From an uncultured Pelagibacteraceae bacterium (GTDB taxonomy: Bacteria; Pseudomonadota; Alphaproteobacteria; Pelagibacterales; Pelagibacteraceae): 64,000 nt of DNA. The notes under the pieces are model-generated. The model ran no database searches. It was not told the origin of the DNA and worked only from the letters and a program-made list of their open reading frames with translations. Below are positions 1-7,368 of this stretch, one piece after another. The position numbers and the translations under genes were made by a program. The DNA lies in assembly GCA_902543295.1 (NCBI GenBank), contig CACBXW010000004.1, positions 112,808 through 176,807 on the forward strand, given 5' to 3'. The first letter of the stretch is position 1, and the number at the start of each line of letters is the position of its first letter.

Positions 1-1280
1 ATAATAATTATGATTTTGTGGTAACTGGCTTTGGTTTCAAAAATTTAGCGCTTTCTTATAAAGATGGAAAGTTAATCAATATAGTAAATGAAAAAATATT
101 TACAGATGAAGAAAGAAGAACAATTGGTGTTGCCGCATGTGATATCGATCAAGATGGTTATGAAGAAATATATTTTTTAAATACTGATACATATAGTGGA
201 TCAAAAATTTATTCTGATCGATTAATAGATTTAAATAATAATAAATTTGAGGATTTATTTGAAAAAGAAATTAATCAAAATGAATTAAATTTAACAGCTG
301 GAAGGTCAGTTGTTTGTGTAGATAGAAATGGTGATGGTGCATACGGTATTTATGTTGCAAATTATGGTGGTCCAACTCGATTTTATGAATTAATTAGAGA
401 TCGAATAAAAGACCAAGCAAAATCATTATCAATTGATAAAATTACTGGAGGTAGAGCCATAGTATCTGGACACATTCTTTCAGACCGATCAGATATTTTT
501 GCTGCAAATGAAAGAGGAGATAACTTTTTATACTATAATTCTAAAGGATCTTTCCAAGATGTTGCTGAAGAGTATGCAGTTCAAGATAGATTTGAAAATG
601 GTAGAGGCACAGCTTTAAGTGATCTTTTATATAGAGGAAGATTAGATATTTTATCCTCAAACTGGGATGGAATGCATAGAGCATATGTTTTAGATGGAGA
701 TAAATTTAAAGATATATCAACATCTCCATACAATGATCCTACAAAAATAAGAACAGTTATTTCAGCTGATTTTGATAATGATGGATATGATGAAATTTTT
801 ATGAACAATATTGGAGAACCAAATAAACTTTTCAAAGTATTAGAGGGTGGAGTATTTAAAGAAATTAAAATAGAAAATGGTTTAGAGACAGTTGGTCTTG
901 GAACCGGAGCAGCAGTTGCAGACGTTGATGGAGATGGAATTTTAGAGCTATTAGTTTCTCACGGAGAGTCAGGGTTTCAACCTTTAACTTTATATAAAGC
1001 AGATGTACAAAATTTTAATTATCTACGTATTAAACCACTTAATCAGTATGGAGCTCCAGCAAGAGGGGCAACAGTAACAATGAAATCTAATAAAAGAATT
1101 CACTCAAAAACAATAGATGCAGGCTCAGGATATCTTTGTCAGATGGAACCCGTTGCCCATTATGGAATAAGAAAAGGTGAAAAAGACTTTAAAGTTGAAA
1201 TTAAATGGACTGATGGATCAATAGAATCATTTGATATTGATGAATTAAATAAAACTTACGAATTTAGACAAAAACTATAG
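1..1280 (+). CDS. FG-GAP/VCBS repeat protein with ASPIC/UnbV C-terminal domain (5' partial)
   Basis: The reading frame is open to the window edge, so the true start lies upstream; the first in-window GTG at 18 is probably internal. The visible 420 or so residues contain several DxDxDG-like calcium-binding loops (for example CDIDQDGYEE, DRNGDG, DFDNDGYDE, DVDGDG), which mark a beta-propeller of FG-GAP/VCBS repeats. The last 90 residues (NYLRIKPLNQYGAPARGATV through the WTDGS segment) match the ASPIC/UnbV domain seen in CRTAC1-like proteins. Such proteins are usually secreted or periplasmic and bind ligands or carbohydrates, but the substrate here is unknown. The signal peptide cannot be seen because of the truncation. 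Confidence 0.8.
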   Translation, partial: NNYDFVVTGFGFKNLALSYKDGKLINIVNEKIFTDEERRTIGVAACDIDQDGYEEIYFLNTDTYSGSKIYSDRLIDLNNNKFEDLFEKEINQNELNLTAGRSVVCVDRNGDGAYGIYVANYGGPTRFYELIRDRIKDQAKSLSIDKITGGRAIVSGHILSDRSDIFAANERGDNFLYYNSKGSFQDVAEEYAVQDRFENGRGTALSDLLYRGRLDILSSNWDGMHRAYVLDGDKFKDISTSPYNDPTKIRTVISADFDNDGYDEIFMNNIGEPNKLFKVLEGGVFKEIKIENGLETVGLGTGAAVADVDGDGILELLVSHGESGFQPLTLYKADVQNFNYLRIKPLNQYGAPARGATVTMKSNKRIHSKTIDAGSGYLCQMEPVAHYGIRKGEKDFKVEIKWTDGSIESFDIDELNKTYEFRQKL

Positions 1281-1338
1281 GACAATACTACTCATTATAT
1301 AGTGTTGAAAAATTATAAAGCTTTTATATATCAAGATT

Positions 1339-1482
1339 ATGACCATTTGTTCTTTATCATTATTGGCATTATTTGTTTCAGGAATTGTGATGTATCTTTT
1401 TAGGGAACCATCTGAGGAAGAATTAAAAAAATTTAATAGCAAAACTCAAGACCGAAGTAACTGGTCAAATATGGGTTTTTAA
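1339..1482 (+). CDS. small single-pass membrane protein, 47 aa (hypothetical)
   Basis: An ATG-initiated frame of 47 codons fills the gap between the UnbV-type protein and the next gene. Residues 3-21 (ICSLSLLALFVSGIVMYLF) are a convincing membrane segment, followed by a charged tail (REPSEEELKKF) and a polar end. The topology suggests a signal-anchored small membrane protein. It is not recognised. An in-frame TGA stop at 1306 lies upstream, so no longer form is possible. Support is limited to the amphipathic layout and its fit to an otherwise empty gap. Confidence 0.4.
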   Translation: MTICSLSLLALFVSGIVMYLFREPSEEELKKFNSKTQDRSNWSNMGF

Positions 1483-1493
1483 ATCATTAATTC

Positions 1494-2195
1494 ATGTACA
1501 GTATTAAAAATATTCTTAGTCTTATTATATTTGTTATTTTTTTTTCAATTCCGACAAATTCAGTAAATTCTCAAGAAAAAAACTATTATCAAGATATCGT
1601 TAATGATTGGAATAAAATTTTCCCAGACAGAAATAGAAATGCTGCAGGTCCTAAATTTTTTAAATATATAATTGATAAAGATATCTCTTATGAAGATTTT
1701 GTTGAATATAATAAATTATATTGTGCGGTATCAGGTTCTTTAATAAGTCCAAATGCTGTACCAGAATATGTTTATTTGAGTGAAAACAATACGGGCAAGA
1801 AAATATGTGGTGAATATTATAGATGCTGTATTCCATGTTCCTGTGATTTAATGAAATATTCAAAAACAACTAAAATGAAACATAAATTTAAAGGCATAGA
1901 AAAAGAATTTTATGTTTTCACAATTGAAAATCCTTGTGGGAAAACAGATTTTCCTGAAAGGGTAAACAAAAAATATTTTTGTAATGGCAATGATTTAGAT
2001 ACGAAACAGGTTTCAGTAATAGATGGAAAACTGGTCATTGGTTTATTACACAAAGCCAAAACCTGCACACAATATAATGTTAATGCCATAGACAGGCACC
2101 AGGTGACTGGCAGATATTGCACGCTTAGAAACAATACTCCATTAGATCAGCTTCAGTCAGGTATGGGAGATATATTCATTAAACTTGCAAGATAA
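1494..2195 (+). CDS. cysteine-rich secreted protein, 233 aa (hypothetical)
   Basis: The first 26 residues (IKNILSLIIFVIFFSIPTNS) form a signal peptide, so the product should be periplasmic or outer-membrane associated. The mature part carries ten cysteines, including a dense RCCIPCSC cluster near residue 106, which suggests disulfides or a bound metal. I do not recognise the family. The sequence in the second half uses more G/C-rich codons (for example ACCTGCACA, GACAGGCACCAGGTGACTGGC) than the surrounding genes. The downstream 89-residue gene follows within 25 bases and could be co-transcribed. Confidence 0.7.
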   Translation: MYSIKNILSLIIFVIFFSIPTNSVNSQEKNYYQDIVNDWNKIFPDRNRNAAGPKFFKYIIDKDISYEDFVEYNKLYCAVSGSLISPNAVPEYVYLSENNTGKKICGEYYRCCIPCSCDLMKYSKTTKMKHKFKGIEKEFYVFTIENPCGKTDFPERVNKKYFCNGNDLDTKQVSVIDGKLVIGLLHKAKTCTQYNVNAIDRHQVTGRYCTLRNNTPLDQLQSGMGDIFIKLAR

Positions 2196-2219
2196 CACCA
2201 AGATTATATATTCATTAAA

Positions 2220-2489
2220 ATGGTATTATATAACGAAAAAATTAAACACCTTAGTTGTTCTGATTTAAGGGTGTTTTTGAAAAGATTAGTCAAAGATAAG
2301 ATAGAAAAAGAGTGGACCGAGGACTTCATTGATAATATGAACCTCGTAATAATCCCAAGAATGACAATAAAAAGACGTTATGAGAATAAGGGCATAGATA
2401 TGTCAAGACTGATTGATAATCCTACCTACTATCAGCATGTCAAAAAGAGTGTCGACTCCCGAGGCAATCTTGAATTTAAAGATCGATAA
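2220..2489 (+). CDS. hypothetical protein, 89 aa
   Basis: A small, soluble and highly charged protein with no signal peptide or membrane segment. It is not recognised. Visible features are an N-terminal helical region (residues 14-40, rich in Lys, Arg and Glu) and a middle stretch NLVIIPRMTIKRRY. Codon use is less AT-biased than in neighbours (CTC, CCC, CGA and GGC all occur), so horizontal acquisition or unusual constraint is possible. It lies directly downstream of the cysteine-rich secreted protein and ends 88 bases before the TRAP binding-protein gene. Confidence 0.55.
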   Translation: MVLYNEKIKHLSCSDLRVFLKRLVKDKIEKEWTEDFIDNMNLVIIPRMTIKRRYENKGIDMSRLIDNPTYYQHVKKSVDSRGNLEFKDR

Positions 2490-2577
2490 TTTTTTTCCGA
2501 TACGCCAATTTAATCCCTAGCACTGCATTCATATTTTCTGTAAGCTGCTTTAAAAAAAACAAACTTAAGAGGGAAAT

Positions 2578-3552
2578 ATGAACAAATATTATAAGATAAT
2601 TGTTGTTTTATTATCTTCTCTATTTCTAAGTTTCTCAGCAAATTCAACTGAAGTAAAATTTGGACACGTAGGAAAACCTGGATCTTTATTTTCTGCATCA
2701 GTTGATCATTTTGCTAAACTTGCAAATGAGAGATTAGGCAGCAAAGGAAAAGTAACTGTTTTTGGTTCTTCGCAACTTGGTAAAGACAAACAAGGAATGC
2801 AAAAACTTAAATTAGGTACAGTTAACATGTGGTTACCTTCATCAGTAATGGCATCTATTCATGATGAGTTTGGTGTATTTGATATGCCTTTCATTATTAA
2901 AGACAGAAAACACATGAATAAAGTTGAAAGCCAAGTTTTACCAGGTATGTTTAAAAATCTTGAAGATAAAACTGGATACAAAGTTATTGCTGTTTGGGAA
3001 AATGGATTTAGACATATCACAAACAACACTAGACCAATTAACACTCCAGGTGACTTAAAAGGAATTAAATTAAGAACACCTAAATCAAAATGGAGAGTTA
3101 AAATGTTCCAATCATATGGTGCAAACCCAACTCCAATGTCTTTCTCAGAAGTATTTACTGCTTTGAAAACAGGAACAATGGATGGACAAGAAAACCCATA
3201 TGCTCAGATTGCTAGTGCTAAGTTCCAAGAAGTTCAAAAATATTTATCAATTACAGGTCACGTTTACACTCCTGCTTATGTAACAGTACATAAAGACCAC
3301 TGGAGCAAATTACCTGCAGATGTACAAAGTATTTTAGAGCAAGCTGCTAAAGATACACAAAAATTTGTGTACGCTGAAGCTGCTAATCTTGAAAAATCTT
3401 TATTGGGAGTTATCAAATCAGCTGGAGTTCAAGTTAACGAAGCTGACAAAGGTGCTTTCATTAGTGCAAGTAAAGGAATATACGATCAATTCGCGTCAGA
3501 AGTACCAACTGGTGGTGCGTTAATTGATAAAGTATCGTCTTTAGCAAATTAA
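2578..3552 (+). CDS. dctP: TRAP transporter substrate-binding protein, DctP family
   Basis: The periplasmic receptor of a sodium-coupled tripartite (TRAP) uptake system, likely for a C4-dicarboxylate or related organic acid. The product has 324 residues, the usual DctP length. A signal peptide occupies residues 1-24 (ending in SFSANST). Family hallmarks are the LKGIKLRTPKSKWRVKMF segment with the conserved substrate-binding arginine, and TALKTGTMDGQENP. A strong Shine-Dalgarno sequence (AGAGGG) lies 6 bases before the ATG, unlike most genes here. The two membrane subunits follow after a perfect hairpin. The exact substrate is not determinable; the crotonase and CoA-transferase downstream suggest an acid that is activated to a CoA thioester. 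Confidence 0.93.
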   Translation: MNKYYKIIVVLLSSLFLSFSANSTEVKFGHVGKPGSLFSASVDHFAKLANERLGSKGKVTVFGSSQLGKDKQGMQKLKLGTVNMWLPSSVMASIHDEFGVFDMPFIIKDRKHMNKVESQVLPGMFKNLEDKTGYKVIAVWENGFRHITNNTRPINTPGDLKGIKLRTPKSKWRVKMFQSYGANPTPMSFSEVFTALKTGTMDGQENPYAQIASAKFQEVQKYLSITGHVYTPAYVTVHKDHWSKLPADVQSILEQAAKDTQKFVYAEAANLEKSLLGVIKSAGVQVNEADKGAFISASKGIYDQFASEVPTGGALIDKVSSLAN

Positions 3553-3564
3553 CATAATTTGTAA

Positions 3565-3587
3565 CAGGCCCTCTATCAGAGGGCCTG
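3565..3587 (+). promoter_or_regulatory. intercistronic hairpin between dctP and dctQ
   Basis: Arms CAGGCCCTC and GAGGGCCTG pair perfectly over 9 bp around a TATCA loop, and one more T-A pair can close it. It stands out as GC-rich in an AT-rich genome. On the plus strand it is followed by a run of A, not T, so it is not a standard intrinsic terminator. The right arm contains GAGGG, the only Shine-Dalgarno-like sequence before dctQ (ATG at 3596). The structure may therefore protect the dctP mRNA end, reduce dctQ translation, or both. Confidence 0.7.
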
Positions 3588-3595
3588 AAAAAAAA

Positions 3596-4105
3596 ATGAC
3601 ATTGCAAAAATTTATAAATTCTTACGAAAAAATATTAAAACTAATACTGTTTATAATGATGGTAGCATTAGCAGTAACAGTTTTGCTTGGTGTCACCTTT
3701 CGTTTTGCTGGCAGCGCTTTAGTTTGGTATGACGAGGTTGCAGCTGTTCAGCTTGCTTGGATAACTTATTATGGTTCAGCCTATGCGGCTTTGAAAGGCT
3801 CTCACATAAGTGTTCCAAGTATTTTCAAAGCCTTTCCATTAGCACTTAGAAAAATTTTCTTTGTAGTGTCAAAATTAGTTGTTTATGGTTTTTTAATATT
3901 ATTGGCTTACTATGGTTATTTAGTTTTAACTCTTATAACAGGAGAAACCTTAGTAACATTAGAGTGGGTTCCCCAACCTTTTGTACAATCAGTTATTCCA
4001 ATTGCATCATGTTTATTTATTTTATCTGAAACTTTAAGAATACCTGAAGACTATAAAAATTTAGTTCTTCAAACAACAGGTGACGAGCAAACAGGAGATA
4101 TTTAA
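3596..4105 (+). CDS. dctQ: TRAP transporter small permease, DctQ family
   Basis: The small membrane subunit of the TRAP transporter, 169 residues with four hydrophobic segments (roughly 15-40, 52-70, 88-112 and 130-150), the standard DctQ layout. The segment ALVWYDEVAAVQLAWITYYG contains the W-DE-A-motif typical of the family. It sits between dctP and dctM; its stop overlaps the dctM start by one base (TAATG), which implies translational coupling. Its ATG lies only 8 bases after the intercistronic hairpin. Confidence 0.9.
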   Translation: MTLQKFINSYEKILKLILFIMMVALAVTVLLGVTFRFAGSALVWYDEVAAVQLAWITYYGSAYAALKGSHISVPSIFKAFPLALRKIFFVVSKLVVYGFLILLAYYGYLVLTLITGETLVTLEWVPQPFVQSVIPIASCLFILSETLRIPEDYKNLVLQTTGDEQTGDI

Positions 4106-5388
4106 TGATAATTCTTACAATGTTTGCAGTCCTTCTACTTCTTTTATCTATCAATGTACCTATCGCTATTGGCCTTGCAGTAACAACAATTATTGCAATG
4201 GTATTGAAGACAGGAACAAGTTTTTTAATTGATACAGCAATAGTTATGTTTGATGGATCAATGAAGTTCCCATTGATTGCTATTCCATTATTTATCCTAG
4301 CCGGATCAATTATGAATAGTGCAGGTATTTCTAGAAGATTAATAGCTTTTGCTTCAGCGCTTGTTGGATTTATCAAGGGTGGTTTAAGTATGATCAACAT
4401 TGCTACCTCTATGTTTTTTGCTGAAATTTCTGGATCTGCGGTTGCTGATGTTGCTGCATTAGGATCTATTTTAATTCCAGCGATGAAGAAAAAAGGATAC
4501 CCTGGTCCTTTCGCTGCTGCAGTAACTTCATCTTCAGCATCATTAGCGATAATTATTCCACCTTCAATACCAATGATTGTTTATGCGGTAATGGCTCAAA
4601 GTTCAGTTGTGCAATTGTTTGTAGCAGGAATAGTTCCAGGAGTAATAGGTGGCTTCTTCTTAATGTTAGCAGCATATATTACTGCAAGACGTAAAAATTT
4701 TCCTGTTGAAGAAACATTTAATATTCCAAATGTTAAGAAAACTGCAAAAGATGCAGCATTAGCATTTTTATTACCAATTATTATCTTAGGTGGAATTTTT
4801 GGAGGAGTTGTAACTGCAACTGAAGGAGCAGGTTTAGCAGTTGTAGCATCATTAGTTATTGGATTTATTTATAAAGAAATAGATTTTAAAAGATTATACG
4901 AGTCAGCTTGTGAAGGAGCAATTCAAACTGCTTCAGTAATGTTATTAGTAGCTGCATCTGTATTACTTGGTGAATTTTTAACAATTGAACAAATCCCACA
5001 AAAAGTTGCAGAGTCAATTATTGATTTTACAAATAATAAATATGCAGTCTTAGGAATACTTAATGTATTTCTTTTAGTAATAGGTTTCTTTTTACATTCA
5101 GTTGCCGCAATAATTTTGACAGTTCCAATTGTAATGCCATTAGTTAATGCGGTAGGTATTGATCCAGTTCACTTTGGTATAATTGTAACTTTAAATTTAG
5201 CAATTGGTCAACAAACACCACCAGTTGCAAGTGTTCTAGTTACAGCTTGCTCTGTTGCAAAAGCAGACATATGGGATGTAACAAGATCGAATATATCCTT
5301 TATATGTGTGTTATTAGTATTGTTAATGTTAGTAACTTATGTTCCAGCTATACCAATGACATTAGTTGAGTTTTTTTATAGGAGCTAA
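4105..5388 (+). CDS. dctM: TRAP transporter large permease, DctM family
   Basis: The ion-coupled translocation subunit of the TRAP system, 427 residues with about 12 hydrophobic segments and two inverted halves. Typical family stretches are FPLIAIPLFILAGSIM near residue 52, GSAVADVAALGSILIPAMKK near 112, the IIIPPSIPMIVYAV loop near 150, and a second-half GQQTPPVASVLV. Length fits the family. The crotonase gene begins one base after its stop, so transport and catabolic genes are probably one transcript. It works with the DctP and DctQ products encoded upstream. Confidence 0.94.
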   Translation: MIILTMFAVLLLLLSINVPIAIGLAVTTIIAMVLKTGTSFLIDTAIVMFDGSMKFPLIAIPLFILAGSIMNSAGISRRLIAFASALVGFIKGGLSMINIATSMFFAEISGSAVADVAALGSILIPAMKKKGYPGPFAAAVTSSSASLAIIIPPSIPMIVYAVMAQSSVVQLFVAGIVPGVIGGFFLMLAAYITARRKNFPVEETFNIPNVKKTAKDAALAFLLPIIILGGIFGGVVTATEGAGLAVVASLVIGFIYKEIDFKRLYESACEGAIQTASVMLLVAASVLLGEFLTIEQIPQKVAESIIDFTNNKYAVLGILNVFLLVIGFFLHSVAAIILTVPIVMPLVNAVGIDPVHFGIIVTLNLAIGQQTPPVASVLVTACSVAKADIWDVTRSNISFICVLLVLLMLVTYVPAIPMTLVEFFYRS

Positions 5389-6171
5389 ATGAGCAAATTA
5401 ATTAAAGTAAATAAAAAAAATAAACATTTAGTTGAAGTTGTTATCAATAGACCAGAAAAACTAAATGCAATGACTAAGCCAATGTGGATTGAGCTTGGCA
5501 AAGTTTTCAAAAAGTTATCTAAGAATAAAAATTTAAGATGTATTATTATAAGAGGAGAGGGTGGTAAATCTTTTTCACCAGGAAATGATATTGGAGAATT
5601 TAAAAAACAAAGATCTTCATCAAAATTAGCAAAATCTTACGGTAAATTTTTACACGGAACACTTGGAGCAATTTTTGATTGTCCAATACCAACAATTGCT
5701 TTGATAGAAGGAATATGTGTCGGTGGTGGATTAGAAATAGCAGGATGTTGTGACATTAGAATTTGTGGCAAAAGCTCTAGGTTTGGAGTTCCAATTAAAA
5801 GATTAGGCTTAACAATGGCTGCAAAAGAACTTGAGGTACTTTTAAAAGTAACCAATTATACAATTGCAATGGAAATATTATTTGAAGGAAGAGTCTTTGG
5901 AGCTGATGAAGCATTTCAGAAGAGGTTAGTTAATAGAGTAGTTAATGATAAAGATGTTGAAAAAGAAGCTTATAAATCAGCTGAATTAATATGCGAAGGT
6001 GCTCCAAAAGTTGCAAGGTGGCACAAACAATTTGCAAGAAACATTTTAAAAAATGGAAAAGTTACAGAAAAAATAAATAATCTTGGTTACAAATGTTACG
6101 ATACCCAAGACTTTAAAATTGGATATCAATCTTTCCTAAACAAAACAAAACCAAAATTCAAAAATAAGTAA
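5389..6171 (+). CDS. enoyl-CoA hydratase/isomerase (crotonase) family protein
   Basis: A cytoplasmic crotonase-fold enzyme of 260 residues, the usual length. NRPEKLNAMTKPMW near residue 18, FSPGNDIGEF near 63 and CVGGGLEIAGCCDIRI near 106 are the substrate- and oxyanion-hole segments that bind the thioester carbonyl. The specific reaction is uncertain. Pairing with a CaiB-type CoA-transferase immediately downstream (3-base gap) resembles the CaiD/CaiB pairing of carnitine-type metabolism, but that is inference from family only. It starts directly after dctM, consistent with acting on the imported acid once activated. Confidence 0.85.
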   Translation: MSKLIKVNKKNKHLVEVVINRPEKLNAMTKPMWIELGKVFKKLSKNKNLRCIIIRGEGGKSFSPGNDIGEFKKQRSSSKLAKSYGKFLHGTLGAIFDCPIPTIALIEGICVGGGLEIAGCCDIRICGKSSRFGVPIKRLGLTMAAKELEVLLKVTNYTIAMEILFEGRVFGADEAFQKRLVNRVVNDKDVEKEAYKSAELICEGAPKVARWHKQFARNILKNGKVTEKINNLGYKCYDTQDFKIGYQSFLNKTKPKFKNK

Positions 6172-6174
6172 TAG

Positions 6175-7368
6175 ATGACCGCATCATTAAAAGGCATTCG
6201 TGTACTTGAGATGGCACAAATAATGGCTGGTCCTACATGTGGATTACTATTAGCTGATCTTGGTGCAGAGGTAATTAAAATAGAAAAGACACCTGGCGGA
6301 GATGATACCAGAAACTTCTTGCCACCAGAAATTAATGGTGAGTCTGCAGCTTTCATGATGATGAATAGAAATAAGAAAGGTATCGCATTAAATTTAAAAG
6401 ACAAAGATGGAATAGAAATATTTAAAACTATGGTAAAAAATTCTGATGTAGTTTTGGAGAATTTTAGAAAAGGAACATTAGAAAAATTAGGCGTTGGATA
6501 CGATGTTATGTCAGAAATTAATCCTAAAATCATTTTATGTGAAATTTCTGGATACGGTAGAACGGGTCCTTACGCAGATAAAGGAGGATTTGATTTAGTT
6601 GCACAAGGCATGAGTGGATTAATGAGTATTACTGGTGAAAGTAAAGATAAACCACCAATGAAAGTCGGTGCACCTATAACAGATATAACAGCAGGTTTAC
6701 TTGCGGCTAGTGGAATTTTAGCAGCTTTAGTTCACAGAGAAAAAACAGGTGAGGGACAAAAAGTCGATACATCACTATATGAAGCGGGTATTGTTCATAC
6801 TTACTGGCAGTCTGCTATTGCAGGTGCCACAGGGGACTCACCTGGTCCTTTAGGATCGGCACATCCTTTAACAGCTCCTTATCAAGCATTTAAAACAAAA
6901 GATAAATGGATTACGGTAGGTGCTTCAAATCAAAACACTTGGCTTATGTTACTTAAAGCAATTGGTCGTGAAGATTTGCAAGAAAATGAAAAGTTTTCAT
7001 CTAACTTAAATAGAAAACAAAATTTAAAAGAATTAGTTGATATTCTTAATGAAGAACTAATTAAAAAAACTTCTAGTGAATGGTTAAAAATCTTTGATGA
7101 TAATGGATTACCATGCGGACCTATTAACTCGATAACAGACATGTTTAAAGATCCTCAAACAATTGAAAGAGAAATGGTTATAGAGGTAGATAATAAAAAA
7201 GCTGGTAAAAGTAGGGCTATTGGTATGCCAATTAAATTTTCAAAAAGTAAAACAGAAAAATCAAAAGGTGCTCCAAATTTAGGAGAACATACTAAAGAGG
7301 TTATGCAAATTTTTGGTTACAAAGATGACCAGATTGAAGATTTTTATAACAGAAAAGTAATTCTTTAA
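6175..7368 (+). CDS. class III CoA-transferase (CaiB/BaiF family)
   Basis: A 397-residue family III CoA-transferase, which moves CoA between carboxylic acids through an aspartyl-CoA intermediate. The N-terminal MAQIMAGPTCGLLLADLGAE and IKIEKTPGGDDTR segments are the family signature. The Asp in GGFDLVAQGMSGLMS (residue 140) aligns with the catalytic aspartate of formyl-CoA transferase. The family acts as a dimer of interlocked rings in the cytoplasm. It is probably the activating enzyme for the acid delivered by the upstream TRAP system. Its end overlaps the convergent minus-strand dehydrogenase gene by 4 bases. Confidence 0.9.
   Translation: MTASLKGIRVLEMAQIMAGPTCGLLLADLGAEVIKIEKTPGGDDTRNFLPPEINGESAAFMMMNRNKKGIALNLKDKDGIEIFKTMVKNSDVVLENFRKGTLEKLGVGYDVMSEINPKIILCEISGYGRTGPYADKGGFDLVAQGMSGLMSITGESKDKPPMKVGAPITDITAGLLAASGILAALVHREKTGEGQKVDTSLYEAGIVHTYWQSAIAGATGDSPGPLGSAHPLTAPYQAFKTKDKWITVGASNQNTWLMLLKAIGREDLQENEKFSSNLNRKQNLKELVDILNEELIKKTSSEWLKIFDDNGLPCGPINSITDMFKDPQTIEREMVIEVDNKKAGKSRAIGMPIKFSKSKTEKSKGAPNLGEHTKEVMQIFGYKDDQIEDFYNRKVIL

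Noticed and set aside
3565..3595. Hairpin after dctP as an intrinsic terminator
   Set aside because: The stem is followed by A residues on the plus strand. It would only resemble a terminator on the minus strand, where no gene ends.
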